This document shows, piece by piece, positions 6,589-14,511 of a DNA stretch of 52,277 nt (position 1 is its first letter; each line of letters begins with the position of its first letter). Made by a program: the position numbers and the translations under genes. This stretch comes from Myxococcales bacterium (lineage in GTDB: Bacteria; Myxococcota_A; Polyangia; Polyangiales; Houyiibacteriaceae). The notes beneath the pieces were generated by a model. It did no database searches, had not been told where the DNA came from, and saw nothing but the letters and a program-made list of their open reading frames with translations. The DNA lies in contig JAOTVB010000022.1 in the NCBI GenBank assembly GCA_029863605.1, positions 1-52,277 on the forward strand. The letters run 5' to 3'.

Positions 6589-9231
6589 ATGATTTTCGCT
6601 CGATTTGTCCGAGTTCTTGGTCTTCCGTATGCTGCAAGCGTGCTTCGCTTCGCGGGTGTGCTGGTCCTGGTAAGTGCGCTCGCGAGTGGAGCGTTGGCGC
6701 AGCGTGCCCGGGAGCCTGAGCCAGAGGCTGAAGAAAAGCCGTTGGTCACCCCGCCGAAGCTGATCCGCTTCGTCGAGGCCGCCTATCCCCCGACGGGTGC
6801 CGAGCCGAGAGAAGAGATCGTCGTCGAGCTGCTTCTCACCATCGACAAAGCCGGTGCGGTCACCGAGGCGTTGGTCGCGAAGTCCGGGGGCGAGGCTTTC
6901 GATGCGGCGGCGCTCTCGGCGGCGCGCCAGTTTCTCTTCGAGCCCGCACGCCAGGATTGGGAGCCGATCGCGTCACGAATTCGCTATCGCTACGTGTTCG
7001 AGATGAAGGTGCCGCCGGTCCCGATCAACCAGGGCTGGCTCTCGGGCACGGTGCGTCTCGCCGAAGACGATAGCCCCGCGGGGCGCGTGGGCGTCGAGGT
7101 CGTCAACGAGGATGGCGAGCTCGTTCGTGAGTTGGTGGCCGGCTCCGATGGCGCCTTCGTGGTTACCGACCTTTTGCCAGGCACGTACACGATCAATATC
7201 CTCGGCGGCGAGTTCGGTGACTTGACTGCCGACGAAGCCATCGCAGCAGGGGAGGTGACCGAGGTCATCTATCGGCTCGGCGGCGCGAAAAGGAAGGCCT
7301 ACGCTGGTTTCGGTGAAACCGCCGTCGTCGATGCTCCACCGCGCGAGGTCGTGCGGCGTACCATCGACAAAGAAGAGCTCACCCGAATCCCCGGCACCCG
7401 AGGCGATGCTCTCCGCGCCGTCGAGCTACTTCCAGGCGTGGCGCGCGCGCCCTTTGGGCTCGGCCTGCTGATCATTCGCGGCTCGGCTCCCACAGACAGC
7501 GAAACCTTCATCGATGGCATTCCGGTTCCGTTGATCTACCACTTCGGCGGTATCATCAGCGTTTACAATTCGTACCTGCTCGAGCAGATCGACTTTTACC
7601 CCGGCAACTTCTCAGCGCGATATGGACGGCGAACCGGCGGCATCCTCGAAGTCACCACCCGCGACCCTACCGTCGACAAGCTTCATGGTGTCGCAGAGTT
7701 CTCGTTCATCGACACCTTCATCACTGCCGAAGGCCCGCTCACCGACAAGCTGAGCATGTCCGGTGGCTTTCGAAGAAGTCTGATCGATCTCGTCTTTCCG
7801 CTCTTCATCCCCGACGACGCCAACGTCGGTGTGCGTCAAGCGCCGGTGTACTACGACTATCAGCTCAAGCTTGTCTACCGGCCTACCAAACGTGACCGCG
7901 TGCGCTTCACTTCCTATGGCTCGAACGATCGGCTCGCGCTCCTCTTCGAAGAGGCCGCGGGCGACGATCCGTCGATCCGAGGCGACGGCAATTTTTCGAC
8001 CCGTTTCTATAACAACCAGATCGACTGGGCCCGCCGCATCAGCGACAAGACCGAACAGTCGATCGCGTTCGAGATCGGACCGGTCAACATCGACTTCGGG
8101 ATCGGCGATGCTTTCCAGCTCCAAGGCCGATTCCTCCAAACCTATTCGCGTGCGGAGTGGCGCTACCAGGTCAACAAGCGCGTACAGCTCATCGCCGGCG
8201 CAGACCTGTCGCTGACCCCGGTCGACCTCTTTTTTCAGGGCCCACCGCCGGGTGGTTCGGAGGGCGCAGGGAGTCAGCAGGGCTCACTGGCGATCGAAGA
8301 TCAAGTGACTGCACTGGTGGACACGGTGGTCTTCCGACCTGGATTGTACCTCGAATCCGGTCTCAACCTCGGCAAGCTCACCCGTCTTGTCCTCGGCGTT
8401 CGCCTCGACTACTTCAGCGAGATCGACGCGTTCTCGTTCGATCCCCGAGCGACCACCATCTTCACCGTGCGCCCCGACATGCGAGTCAAGCTCGGCGTCG
8501 GCATCTACAGTCAGCCGCCAGAGTTTCAGGAGTCGGACGTGACAATCGGCAACCCCACTCTCGAACCGATTCAGTCGGTCCATGTCGGTGCGGGCTGGGA
8601 GTACGACGCATTCCCGGGCGTGACCCTCGACGTCGAAGGCTTCTACAAGTACTTGTGGGACCGACCGGTGCCCACCCAAAACGGGGAAGCACCGTTCTTC
8701 GTCACGGGGGGCATCGGTCGGATCTATGGTGCCGAGCTCTTGATCAGTGTTCGGCCGCCCAAAGGCCGGCAGTATTTCGGTTTCCTCTCGTACACGATCT
8801 CCCGAAGCGAGCGCAAAGACGGCCCGAACGAGCCCTGGCGCCTCTTCGATTTCGATCAGACGCACATCTTGAGCGCCTCTTTCATCTACAAGTTTCGCCG
8901 CAATTGGGAGATCGGCGCCTTGTTTCGACTCGTGAGCGGCAACCCCAACACTCCCGTCGTCGGCTCGGTCTACGATGCGCTGAGCGACCTCTACATCCCG
9001 ATCGACGGGCGGATCAACAGCATTCGAAACCCGCTTTTCAACCAGCTTGACCTCCGGGTGCAAAAAGAGTGGATCTTCAGCAAGTGGAAGGTGGCCCTCT
9101 TTCTCGACATCCGAAACACCTATAATCGACAGAATCAAGAGGGCCTCATCTACAACTACGACTTCAGCCAGAGCACCCCGCTCCTCGGCCTTCCGATCAT
9201 CCCGTCCCTCGGGTTGAGGGGGACACTATGA
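6589..9231 (+). CDS. TonB-dependent outer-membrane receptor with N-terminal TonB-type domain
   Basis: Outer-membrane beta-barrel importer (880 aa). Order: signal peptide ending near ALA-Q; a TonB C-terminal-like domain at ~57-140 (FVEAAYPP, VTIDKAGAVTEALVAKSGG-like core, FDAAALSAARQFLFEPAR); a carboxypeptidase-regulatory-like beta domain ~148-225; the plug (~255-370) with RTIDKEELTRIPGTRGDALRAVELLPGV, LLIIRGSAPTDSETFIDGIPVP and FSARYGRRTGGILEVTTR; then the barrel, ending in aromatic strands. Normally the TonB C-terminal fold belongs to the inner-membrane energiser, so its presence in the receptor is notable. GTG 6640 would give a more ordinary signal peptide than ATG 6589. The stop overlaps the next lipoprotein gene (ATGA). 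Ligand unknown. Confidence 0.9.
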   Translation: MIFARFVRVLGLPYAASVLRFAGVLVLVSALASGALAQRAREPEPEAEEKPLVTPPKLIRFVEAAYPPTGAEPREEIVVELLLTIDKAGAVTEALVAKSGGEAFDAAALSAARQFLFEPARQDWEPIASRIRYRYVFEMKVPPVPINQGWLSGTVRLAEDDSPAGRVGVEVVNEDGELVRELVAGSDGAFVVTDLLPGTYTINILGGEFGDLTADEAIAAGEVTEVIYRLGGAKRKAYAGFGETAVVDAPPREVVRRTIDKEELTRIPGTRGDALRAVELLPGVARAPFGLGLLIIRGSAPTDSETFIDGIPVPLIYHFGGIISVYNSYLLEQIDFYPGNFSARYGRRTGGILEVTTRDPTVDKLHGVAEFSFIDTFITAEGPLTDKLSMSGGFRRSLIDLVFPLFIPDDANVGVRQAPVYYDYQLKLVYRPTKRDRVRFTSYGSNDRLALLFEEAAGDDPSIRGDGNFSTRFYNNQIDWARRISDKTEQSIAFEIGPVNIDFGIGDAFQLQGRFLQTYSRAEWRYQVNKRVQLIAGADLSLTPVDLFFQGPPPGGSEGAGSQQGSLAIEDQVTALVDTVVFRPGLYLESGLNLGKLTRLVLGVRLDYFSEIDAFSFDPRATTIFTVRPDMRVKLGVGIYSQPPEFQESDVTIGNPTLEPIQSVHVGAGWEYDAFPGVTLDVEGFYKYLWDRPVPTQNGEAPFFVTGGIGRIYGAELLISVRPPKGRQYFGFLSYTISRSERKDGPNEPWRLFDFDQTHILSASFIYKFRRNWEIGALFRLVSGNPNTPVVGSVYDALSDLYIPIDGRINSIRNPLFNQLDLRVQKEWIFSKWKVALFLDIRNTYNRQNQEGLIYNYDFSQSTPLLGLPIIPSLGLRGTL

Positions 9232-10238
9232 AGCGCCGTCTGATCTTCGGGCTCTTGCTGATCGGTGCATGTGCGGAGAGCTTCCTTCCGCCTTCGGCGG
9301 TCGTCGATCTCCGGCAGATCGGCGCGCTCGTTGAGATCGACGGAAAGCCGGGCAGGGCCAATCCAGACCCCGGCGACATGGTCCAGGTGTCGAACCTCGT
9401 GATCGACCGCGGCTTCCCGCCCACCGTGCCTCCGGAGCCTCCACCGCTTAGCCCTCCGCCGCTTCAGTGGCGACTCGTCGCCTGCATTCCCGCGCCTTCG
9501 GTGCTGGAAACTCCGATTTGCCAGAACGTGATCCCTTGCGAAGGCTGTGAGGAAGTGCCGCCCGACGATCCGTTGGCGTTCCCGATTGCGCGTTTTCAGA
9601 TTCCGAGCGCCGAAGAGCTCGACGCAGCGGAGGCCACGAGCGTCGTCTTGCAGGGCGCCATCTGTGCGGAGGGGGAGCCGGCCGAGCTCGATGCGATCAT
9701 TCGGTTGGTGCGGGGTGACATCGACGTTCTCGAACCCTGCAAAGATCCCGACGACGAAGGCCGGTTCATCTCGGTGGAGATCCCGATCGAAGATCAGCCT
9801 GAAAACCCAAATCTCAACCCAGCCATCGCGGACGTGACCCTCAACGGCAACCCTTGGCCGCCACCGTTCGATCAGGAGGTGCCACGCGATCAATCCAATA
9901 CCGATTGCGCCGACTTGGTCGAAGATCGCTCCGTCCTGCCTCGCGCCGATGGCTCGATATCGATCATTCAGCTCGAGGCCACCAGCGAGAGCTTTCAGCA
10001 ATACCTCGTCGACGATGTGTTCATCACCGAGGAGATCCAGGTGAGCTGGCTTGCGGACGGGGGCGCGTTCGAGTCCAGTTTCTCCTTCATTTCCGACCCC
10101 GCGCGCTCCGCAATCATCCAGTGGGCGCCCCCGAACTTCCCCAACGACATGGGCCGCGTGGTGCGTTTGAACTTCGTGATCCGCGATGGTCGGGGCGGCA
10201 TTGACCGGGTTGAACGCGGGCTTTGCGTGATTCCCTGA
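9228..10238 (+). CDS. Lipoprotein of unknown function coupled to the TonB receptor
   Basis: Unrecognised lipoprotein of 336 aa. Signal peptide MKRRLIFGLLLIGA with lipobox IGA-C15. The mature part is rich in Pro, Asp and Glu, with short Cys pairs (CIPAPSVLETPICQNVIPCEGC) and a Pro-rich linker (PPEPPPLSPPPLQ). No known domain could be read; the C-terminal 80 residues look like an Ig-like or cohesin-like beta fold, but this is only an impression. The ATG overlaps the receptor stop (ATGA), so the two are co-translated, and a role as surface partner of the receptor is the simplest inference. No further gene follows closely; the next has its own promoter. Confidence 0.75.
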   Translation: MKRRLIFGLLLIGACAESFLPPSAVVDLRQIGALVEIDGKPGRANPDPGDMVQVSNLVIDRGFPPTVPPEPPPLSPPPLQWRLVACIPAPSVLETPICQNVIPCEGCEEVPPDDPLAFPIARFQIPSAEELDAAEATSVVLQGAICAEGEPAELDAIIRLVRGDIDVLEPCKDPDDEGRFISVEIPIEDQPENPNLNPAIADVTLNGNPWPPPFDQEVPRDQSNTDCADLVEDRSVLPRADGSISIIQLEATSESFQQYLVDDVFITEEIQVSWLADGGAFESSFSFISDPARSAIIQWAPPNFPNDMGRVVRLNFVIRDGRGGIDRVERGLCVIP

Positions 10239-10281
10239 TTTCCGCCCTAAGTGTCGGTTTTCGCCGCGGTTTTAGCGCTCG

Positions 10282-10310
10282 TTGACACTACCCCACCCCC
10301 TGCCTAGGCT
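10282..10310 (+). promoter_or_regulatory. Promoter of the PEGA Ser/Thr kinase gene
   Basis: A perfect -35 hexamer TTGACA (10282-10287), a 17-base spacer, and TAGGCT (10305-10310) as -10. Transcription would start near 10317, only about five bases before the ATG at 10322. The -10 form TAGNCT recurs in front of other genes in this window. The 83-base gap that holds it shows no other structure. Confidence 0.7.
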
Positions 10311-10321
10311 GATGGATCGCG

Positions 10322-11647
10322 ATGGTAGAACGCATCGGAACCTGTCGCGTCCTTGGCGAAATTGGAAGTGGCGGCATGGCGGTTGTCTACGAGGCGATCC
10401 AAGAGCCGCTCAATCGTCGGGTTGCGATCAAAGCGCTGAAACCATCGATCGCAATCGACAGCCAGTTCGCCGAACGGTTCGAGCGGGAGGCCAACTTCAT
10501 GGCCTCGCTTCAACACGAGAACATCCTGCATGTCATCGACTTCCTTAAGGACGGCCGCTCGATGTTCATCATCATGGAGTACGTCGACGGGATCGATCTC
10601 TACGACCTTCTCGAGCGTTCACCGCGGCTTCCGCCCGACATCGCAGCGATCATCACGCTGCAACTCGCGCGCGGCCTCGATTACGCGCACTTCCGCGGCA
10701 TCATCCATCGCGACATCAAGCCGGCGAACATCATGGTGTCGATGCAAGGCGACGTAAAGCTCATGGACTTCGGGATCGCGCGCCACGAGCGCTTCGGGGA
10801 TCTCACCGAGACCGGCACCGGGCTCGGTACGCCCAGCTACATGAGCCCGGAGCAGATTCTCGGGGACAAGCTCGATTTCAGGAGTGACATCTTTTCGGTC
10901 GGGATCGTCCTCTACCAGATGCTCACCGGCCGCAAGCCCTTCGTCGAAGACGAATCGCGCACCGTCATGCAGAAGATTCGGCTCGATCGCTACGAGCCGT
11001 TCAAAAAGCTCGGTGTGGAAGTGCCCCGGAAGCTCGAGCGGATCATGGCGCGTTGCCTCCAGAAAATGCCAGCCAATCGCTATCCCACCACTCAAGCTCT
11101 GATCGACGATCTCACTGAATTTCTCGCACCCCGCGTTCCGATGAATCACAGTGCGAGGCTCGTCATGTTCCTTCACGAGATCGGGGTCATGACCGGCGAG
11201 CAGACCGACGAAGTGCTTTCGGCGGTAGCGCCTCGCGTCCTCCGAGCCAGCCGTCGTAACGGGGGCTTCCTCTGGGAAATCGCAAAGAAACAGGCATGGG
11301 TGTTGCTCGCGCTTCTGGCGTCCGGGCTCACGGTGCAAGCGGCGAGCGGTCGGTGGTCGGGTCCTGCGGTGGGCGGCGGTCCGGGCTTCGTCAATCCCGC
11401 CAACGCAGGCTACCTCAAGGTGAGCGCCGATCCATGGGCGCACGTTCACGTGGATGGCGAGCGCGTGCTCACGACGCCGGCAGCACGGGCGATTCCACTC
11501 AAACCCGGTCGCCACTACGTGAAGTACATCAACCCGTACTTCGTGCCGATCGAGCACGAAGTGCTCATCGAAGCCGGGAACACGGTGCACGACCGGGCAA
11601 CATTGACGGAGGAGATCACTACGGGTGAAGGAAGTAGCTCGCCATGA
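10322..11647 (+). CDS. Ser/Thr protein kinase with membrane anchor and PEGA domain
   Basis: Eukaryotic-type protein kinase (441 aa) that phosphorylates Ser/Thr of unknown targets. The kinase domain spans ~8-270: glycine loop GEIGSGGMAVVYEA, ATP-anchoring K37 (VAIKAL), catalytic HRD with D131 (HRDIKPAN), DFG with D149, activation segment GTPSYMSPEQ. After a juxtamembrane stretch a single membrane helix (~322-340, VLLALLASGLTVQAA) leads to a C-terminal PEGA domain (~362-432: YLKVSADPWAHVHVDGE and IPLKPGRHYVKYINP) expected in the periplasm, where PEGA folds are thought to touch the envelope. The stop overlaps the LysM gene start (ATGA), suggesting that the kinase and a peptidoglycan-binding protein work together. 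All catalytic residues are intact. Confidence 0.93.
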   Translation: MVERIGTCRVLGEIGSGGMAVVYEAIQEPLNRRVAIKALKPSIAIDSQFAERFEREANFMASLQHENILHVIDFLKDGRSMFIIMEYVDGIDLYDLLERSPRLPPDIAAIITLQLARGLDYAHFRGIIHRDIKPANIMVSMQGDVKLMDFGIARHERFGDLTETGTGLGTPSYMSPEQILGDKLDFRSDIFSVGIVLYQMLTGRKPFVEDESRTVMQKIRLDRYEPFKKLGVEVPRKLERIMARCLQKMPANRYPTTQALIDDLTEFLAPRVPMNHSARLVMFLHEIGVMTGEQTDEVLSAVAPRVLRASRRNGGFLWEIAKKQAWVLLALLASGLTVQAASGRWSGPAVGGGPGFVNPANAGYLKVSADPWAHVHVDGERVLTTPAARAIPLKPGRHYVKYINPYFVPIEHEVLIEAGNTVHDRATLTEEITTGEGSSSP

Positions 11648-12564
11648 GAGCTGCGCCATTGCCGTTGAGCGTTTTGCTGTGGATCGCGATGGTGTCCGTC
11701 GCGAATGCACAGGCCGTTTACACGCATCCGGTTCAGGAGGGCGACACCCTCGCGTCGATCGCCGAGCGCTACTACGGCGATCCCACGCGTGAAAGCGTGC
11801 TTCGGGAGGCCAATCGGCTGCGGGGAAACGGGTCTGCCGGACTACTTCCGGGGAGCTGGCTTTTCATCCCGACGGTCGCGTTCTATCAGGTGCGTCAGGA
11901 CGACACGTGGAGGTCGATCGCCACCAAGCTCTACGGAAGCGAGGATCGTGCGCAGACCCTAATCGAGGCCAACGATGCAAGCCGTCGTGCCGAGCCCGAT
12001 GAGGGCGCCGAGCTATTGGTGCCCTATCCATTGCGTCACGTCGTCGCTCCGGGCGAGACCCTCGCGAAGATCGCAAATCTTTACCTGGAAGACGACACCC
12101 AAGCGCTGAAGCGTCTCCGCCGATTCAACCCGGGCGCGCGAATCGAACGAGGTCGAGTCGTATTGGTGCCTCTGTTCGACTTGCGGCTCACCGGGGACGG
12201 GCGAAGCGAGGCGAGCGAGGCGTTCTTGCAGGCATCGGGAGGCGGCGCATCTGGCGCCGTGCAACAAGAGGTCGAAACCTTGCTCCCCGATCTCATCGAG
12301 CACGTGCAGACGGGACATTTCGAAGAGGCTGTTTCGCTCGCAAATCGAATGCTCGGGATGCAGCGCCCCACCTCCTCGCAGATCGTAACCATCCAGAAAG
12401 AGCTCGCGGTCGCCTATGTTGCGCTCGAGCGCGCCGACCTGGCTGAAGCCTCTTTCCGGACGGCGCTCTCACTCCAACCCAACCTAGAGCTCGACAGCGT
12501 GCGCACCTCTCCACGAGTGCTCGAAGTCTTCAATCGAGCCAAGCAGCAATTGCCGGAACGATAG
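11644..12564 (+). CDS. Secreted LysM-repeat protein with C-terminal TPR-like region
   Basis: Exported 306-aa protein. Signal peptide ~1-22 with cleavage after ANA. Three LysM-like repeats follow: ~26-70 (HPVQEGDTLASIAERYYGD), ~79-122 (YQVRQDDTWRSIATKLYGS) and ~130-172 (HVVAPGETLAKIANLYLED). LysM folds bind peptidoglycan or chitin. Residues ~215-303 are helical with an alternating pattern suggesting tetratricopeptide repeats (AVAYVALERADLAEASFRTALSLQPN). The gene is translationally coupled to the upstream kinase and is the last gene before the convergent lgt. A role in sensing or organising the cell wall with the kinase is an inference from this coupling. Confidence 0.88.
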   Translation: MRAAPLPLSVLLWIAMVSVANAQAVYTHPVQEGDTLASIAERYYGDPTRESVLREANRLRGNGSAGLLPGSWLFIPTVAFYQVRQDDTWRSIATKLYGSEDRAQTLIEANDASRRAEPDEGAELLVPYPLRHVVAPGETLAKIANLYLEDDTQALKRLRRFNPGARIERGRVVLVPLFDLRLTGDGRSEASEAFLQASGGGASGAVQQEVETLLPDLIEHVQTGHFEEAVSLANRMLGMQRPTSSQIVTIQKELAVAYVALERADLAEASFRTALSLQPNLELDSVRTSPRVLEVFNRAKQQLPER

Positions 12565-12585
12565 GCCCGACCGGGACCCCCGCGG

Positions 12586-13590
12586 CTACTTCCTCTTCTT
12601 GATCTTCTTAGGCCTGTATTTCGCCGGCCTGTCGTCCGTCGCGGCTTCCGTCGGTGCCGCGGGTTGTGGACCGGAATCGAGCGCCCATTCGGGCAGCTGA
12701 ACATCTCCTACCTCAGCCGCTCGCTTCTTGAGGTGTACGTAGGCGATGATGCACACCGGGATCACCGCGAGCGAGATCAGTTGTGAGGTCGAAAAGCCAA
12801 ACGCGAAGCCCCGCTCCGGGTCGTCGCGAAGGTATTCGATGAGGAATCGCCAAAGCGCGTAGAGACCCGCGACAGATAGAAACACCTGCCCGCGGAACCT
12901 GCGATGAAGGAGCAGCCAGACTGCGAAGACGAACAGCAAGAGCCCAGCAGTCGATTCGTAGATCTGCGTTGGGTGGACGGGGAGCGAGGCGACGCGGCCG
13001 ACCATTTCGTCGGGGTAGAGCTCGAGATGGTGTTGGTAGGCCGGAGCGCCCGAGATCGTCCCATCGCAGGCAAACACCGGGAACGCGTCAGTATCCCACT
13101 TTGGAAAGGTTCCGGCGCGTGCGAGCCAACCCGGTGCGTCAGCGCCGAGTGGGCGGCCGTAGTCGCACCCGTACAGGTAGCAACCGATGCGCGTCATCAA
13201 GAGACCCGACCCGAGGGTGGGGACGGCAAGGTCGGCAAATGGCAGAAGCGGGATCTTCTTCATTCGCCAAAAGGCCCAGGCTGTCAGGAAACCGCCGAGA
13301 AAACCGCCATAGGCAACCAAGCCGCCGGAACGAAGGTCAAACCAGGAAACAATGCTGTCGAAGGAGTCGAGATTGGTGAAGACGTAAAGTAGGCGAGCGC
13401 CTGCGATGGCGCCGACAGCGGTCCAGGTGAAGCAGCTCGCGAGGAGCTCGCGATTGAAGTTTTCGACCCGCTTCCCCATGTACATGAGGAAGTACCAAGC
13501 AAAGAGGAGGCTGCTTCCCAACATGACACCGTAGGAGTAGATCGGGATGGCACCCCACGGAGTTGGAATACTGAAGAGTATCGGATGCAT
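12586..13590 (-). CDS. lgt: Prolipoprotein diacylglyceryl transferase Lgt
   Basis: Inner-membrane enzyme that transfers diacylglycerol from phosphatidylglycerol to the lipobox Cys of prelipoproteins, the first step of lipoprotein maturation. 334 aa with about seven membrane segments. Family motifs: IPIYSYGVMLG at the N-terminus, GGLVAYGGFLGG (the position of the E. coli catalytic His is a Tyr here, an accepted variant in some phyla), the Lgt signature RIGCYLYGCDYGRP, and HPTQIYES near the C-terminus. It ends in a basic KKIKKRK tail. Start ATG 13588-13590 matches the family (MHPILFSIP); an upstream open extension to 13710 overlaps the divergent DUF167 gene and is rejected. Many lipoproteins encoded in this window would be its substrates. 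Confidence 0.96.
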   Translation of the reverse strand: MHPILFSIPTPWGAIPIYSYGVMLGSSLLFAWYFLMYMGKRVENFNRELLASCFTWTAVGAIAGARLLYVFTNLDSFDSIVSWFDLRSGGLVAYGGFLGGFLTAWAFWRMKKIPLLPFADLAVPTLGSGLLMTRIGCYLYGCDYGRPLGADAPGWLARAGTFPKWDTDAFPVFACDGTISGAPAYQHHLELYPDEMVGRVASLPVHPTQIYESTAGLLLFVFAVWLLLHRRFRGQVFLSVAGLYALWRFLIEYLRDDPERGFAFGFSTSQLISLAVIPVCIIAYVHLKKRAAEVGDVQLPEWALDSGPQPAAPTEAATDDRPAKYRPKKIKKRK

Positions 13591-13646
13591 CGGGCGGAAT
13601 CTCGCCGGGTTCGCCGGAGGCGTCAAGTCGATTGGGTTTTGCACCG

Positions 13647-13928
13647 ATGAGCGGGTTACGCATTCAAGAAGACGACGATTCGGTGACGTTCGAAGTGCGC
13701 GTAGCGCCAAGAGCCCGCCGAAACGCGATCATCGGTATTCACGAAGGCAAGCTCAAGGTTGCCCTCACCGCACCGCCGGTCGAGGGTGCCGCCAACGACG
13801 CGCTGCGAAAGCTACTCGCCAAGACACTCGGCGTGCCGAAGTCCAACGTTACGATCGTGCGCGGCGAACGCGTGCGAAATAAACTCCTACGCATTCGCGG
13901 CGTGGGCCCTGAAGCCCTGTGTTTCTAA
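13647..13928 (+). CDS. DUF167/YggU-family protein
   Basis: Small conserved protein of 93 aa, family DUF167 (YggU), function unknown. The typical pattern is present: VTFEVRVAPRARRNAIIG, then GKLKVALTAPPVEGAANDALRKLLAKTLGV and VTIVRGERVRNKLLRI, i.e. the conserved PPVEGxAN helix start and 'v-x-G-x-x-x-r-x-K' strand. ATG 13647 is chosen over an in-frame upstream start at 13632 because family members begin near here. It diverges from lgt by 56 bases and its stop overlaps by a few bases the stop of the convergent 143-aa gene. Confidence 0.9.
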   Translation: MSGLRIQEDDDSVTFEVRVAPRARRNAIIGIHEGKLKVALTAPPVEGAANDALRKLLAKTLGVPKSNVTIVRGERVRNKLLRIRGVGPEALCF

Positions 13929-14356
13929 TTGACCGTCACGCGGCGCAACAGCCACTGATCATTTTCGCGCCGCAGATCAAACACCGTGTTGGCGAAACCC
14001 GCGTTGGTCCGAAGTCGGAGCGCGATGCGCGCTCGCTCGCCCTCGAGCGAGATGTTCTCTTGAATCAGGTAGAGCTTCGAGCCCGAGAGGGACGCGAGTG
14101 CCTTCCGCGCGTCCGGCTTGAGGGCGCTCGCGTTCCCGTGATCGTACCGGTGCCGACGGCCGTCGTGCACGAGCTCCATCGTGACCTTCGACGGATCGGC
14201 GTAGCTGAGGGCATTGTCGATTCGGGCGTCGGAGACGCGGCCGGTCACCGACTCGACGAACTCCTCCATTCGCTCGCGGTCGGTGACCACGATGGCATCG
14301 GTAACCACCGCGGCCACGACCACGAGAGAGAGGATGACGAGGATGTGAATACCCAT
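13925..14356 (-). CDS. Small membrane-anchored protein of unknown function behind a sigma-54-type promoter
   Basis: Unrecognised protein of 143 aa. A single N-terminal hydrophobic helix (residues 3-25, ILVILSLVVVAAVVTDAIVV) is followed by a soluble ~115-residue domain with alternating helix and strands (KVTMELVHDGRRHRYDH, LYLIQENISLEGERARIALRLR, TVFDLRRENDQWLLRRVTV), loosely reminiscent of NTF2/SnoaL-like folds. The domain would lie outside the cytoplasm. ATG 14354-14356 is taken as start; a GTG four codons upstream is possible. A sigma-54-type promoter lies just upstream, and the gene follows the pspA-membrane protein pair in the same direction after a 155-base gap, so a role in the same envelope-stress response is plausible but not shown. 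Confidence 0.75.
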   Translation of the reverse strand: MGIHILVILSLVVVAAVVTDAIVVTDRERMEEFVESVTGRVSDARIDNALSYADPSKVTMELVHDGRRHRYDHGNASALKPDARKALASLSGSKLYLIQENISLEGERARIALRLRTNAGFANTVFDLRRENDQWLLRRVTVN

Positions 14357-14380
14357 TCGGCGCACGACATCTGTCGGTAA

Positions 14381-14396
14381 TGCGAAGGTCGTGCCA
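14381..14396 (-). promoter_or_regulatory. Sigma-54-type -24/-12 promoter for the 143-aa gene
   Basis: On the minus strand TGGCACG-ACCT-TCGCA matches the sigma-54 consensus TGGCACR-N4-TTGCW with one mismatch and the required GG-to-GC spacing. Predicted transcription start is near 14370, 14 bases before the ATG at 14356. No TGTACA activator hexamers are seen upstream of it. A sigma-54 activator gene lies 2 kb away. Confidence 0.55.
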
Positions 14397-14511
14397 GGAC
14401 CTCGGCCCGGAATTGACCAGTGATTTCGGGACGTGCGTGGTGCGATTTCCAACCGAAACGTGCCATTGTGACATCCACGCCGCCCGGGCCGCGGACACTT
14501 TGGCACCGAGC

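Noticed and set aside
8284-9138. Open frame of 284 codons opposite the TonB receptor
   Set aside because: Lies wholly within the barrel region of the receptor; no start signal or domain.
10619-11710. Long open frame (363 codons) on the minus strand opposite the kinase
   Set aside because: The sense strand encodes an intact kinase and PEGA domain; the antisense product has no recognisable features.
13591-13710. N-terminal extension of Lgt
   Set aside because: Would overlap the divergent DUF167 gene and precede the conserved family start.
14357-14511. Coding extension of the 143-aa gene further upstream
   Set aside because: The open frame continues but is Arg-rich and crosses the sigma-54-type promoter; ATG 14356 precedes a clear membrane helix.
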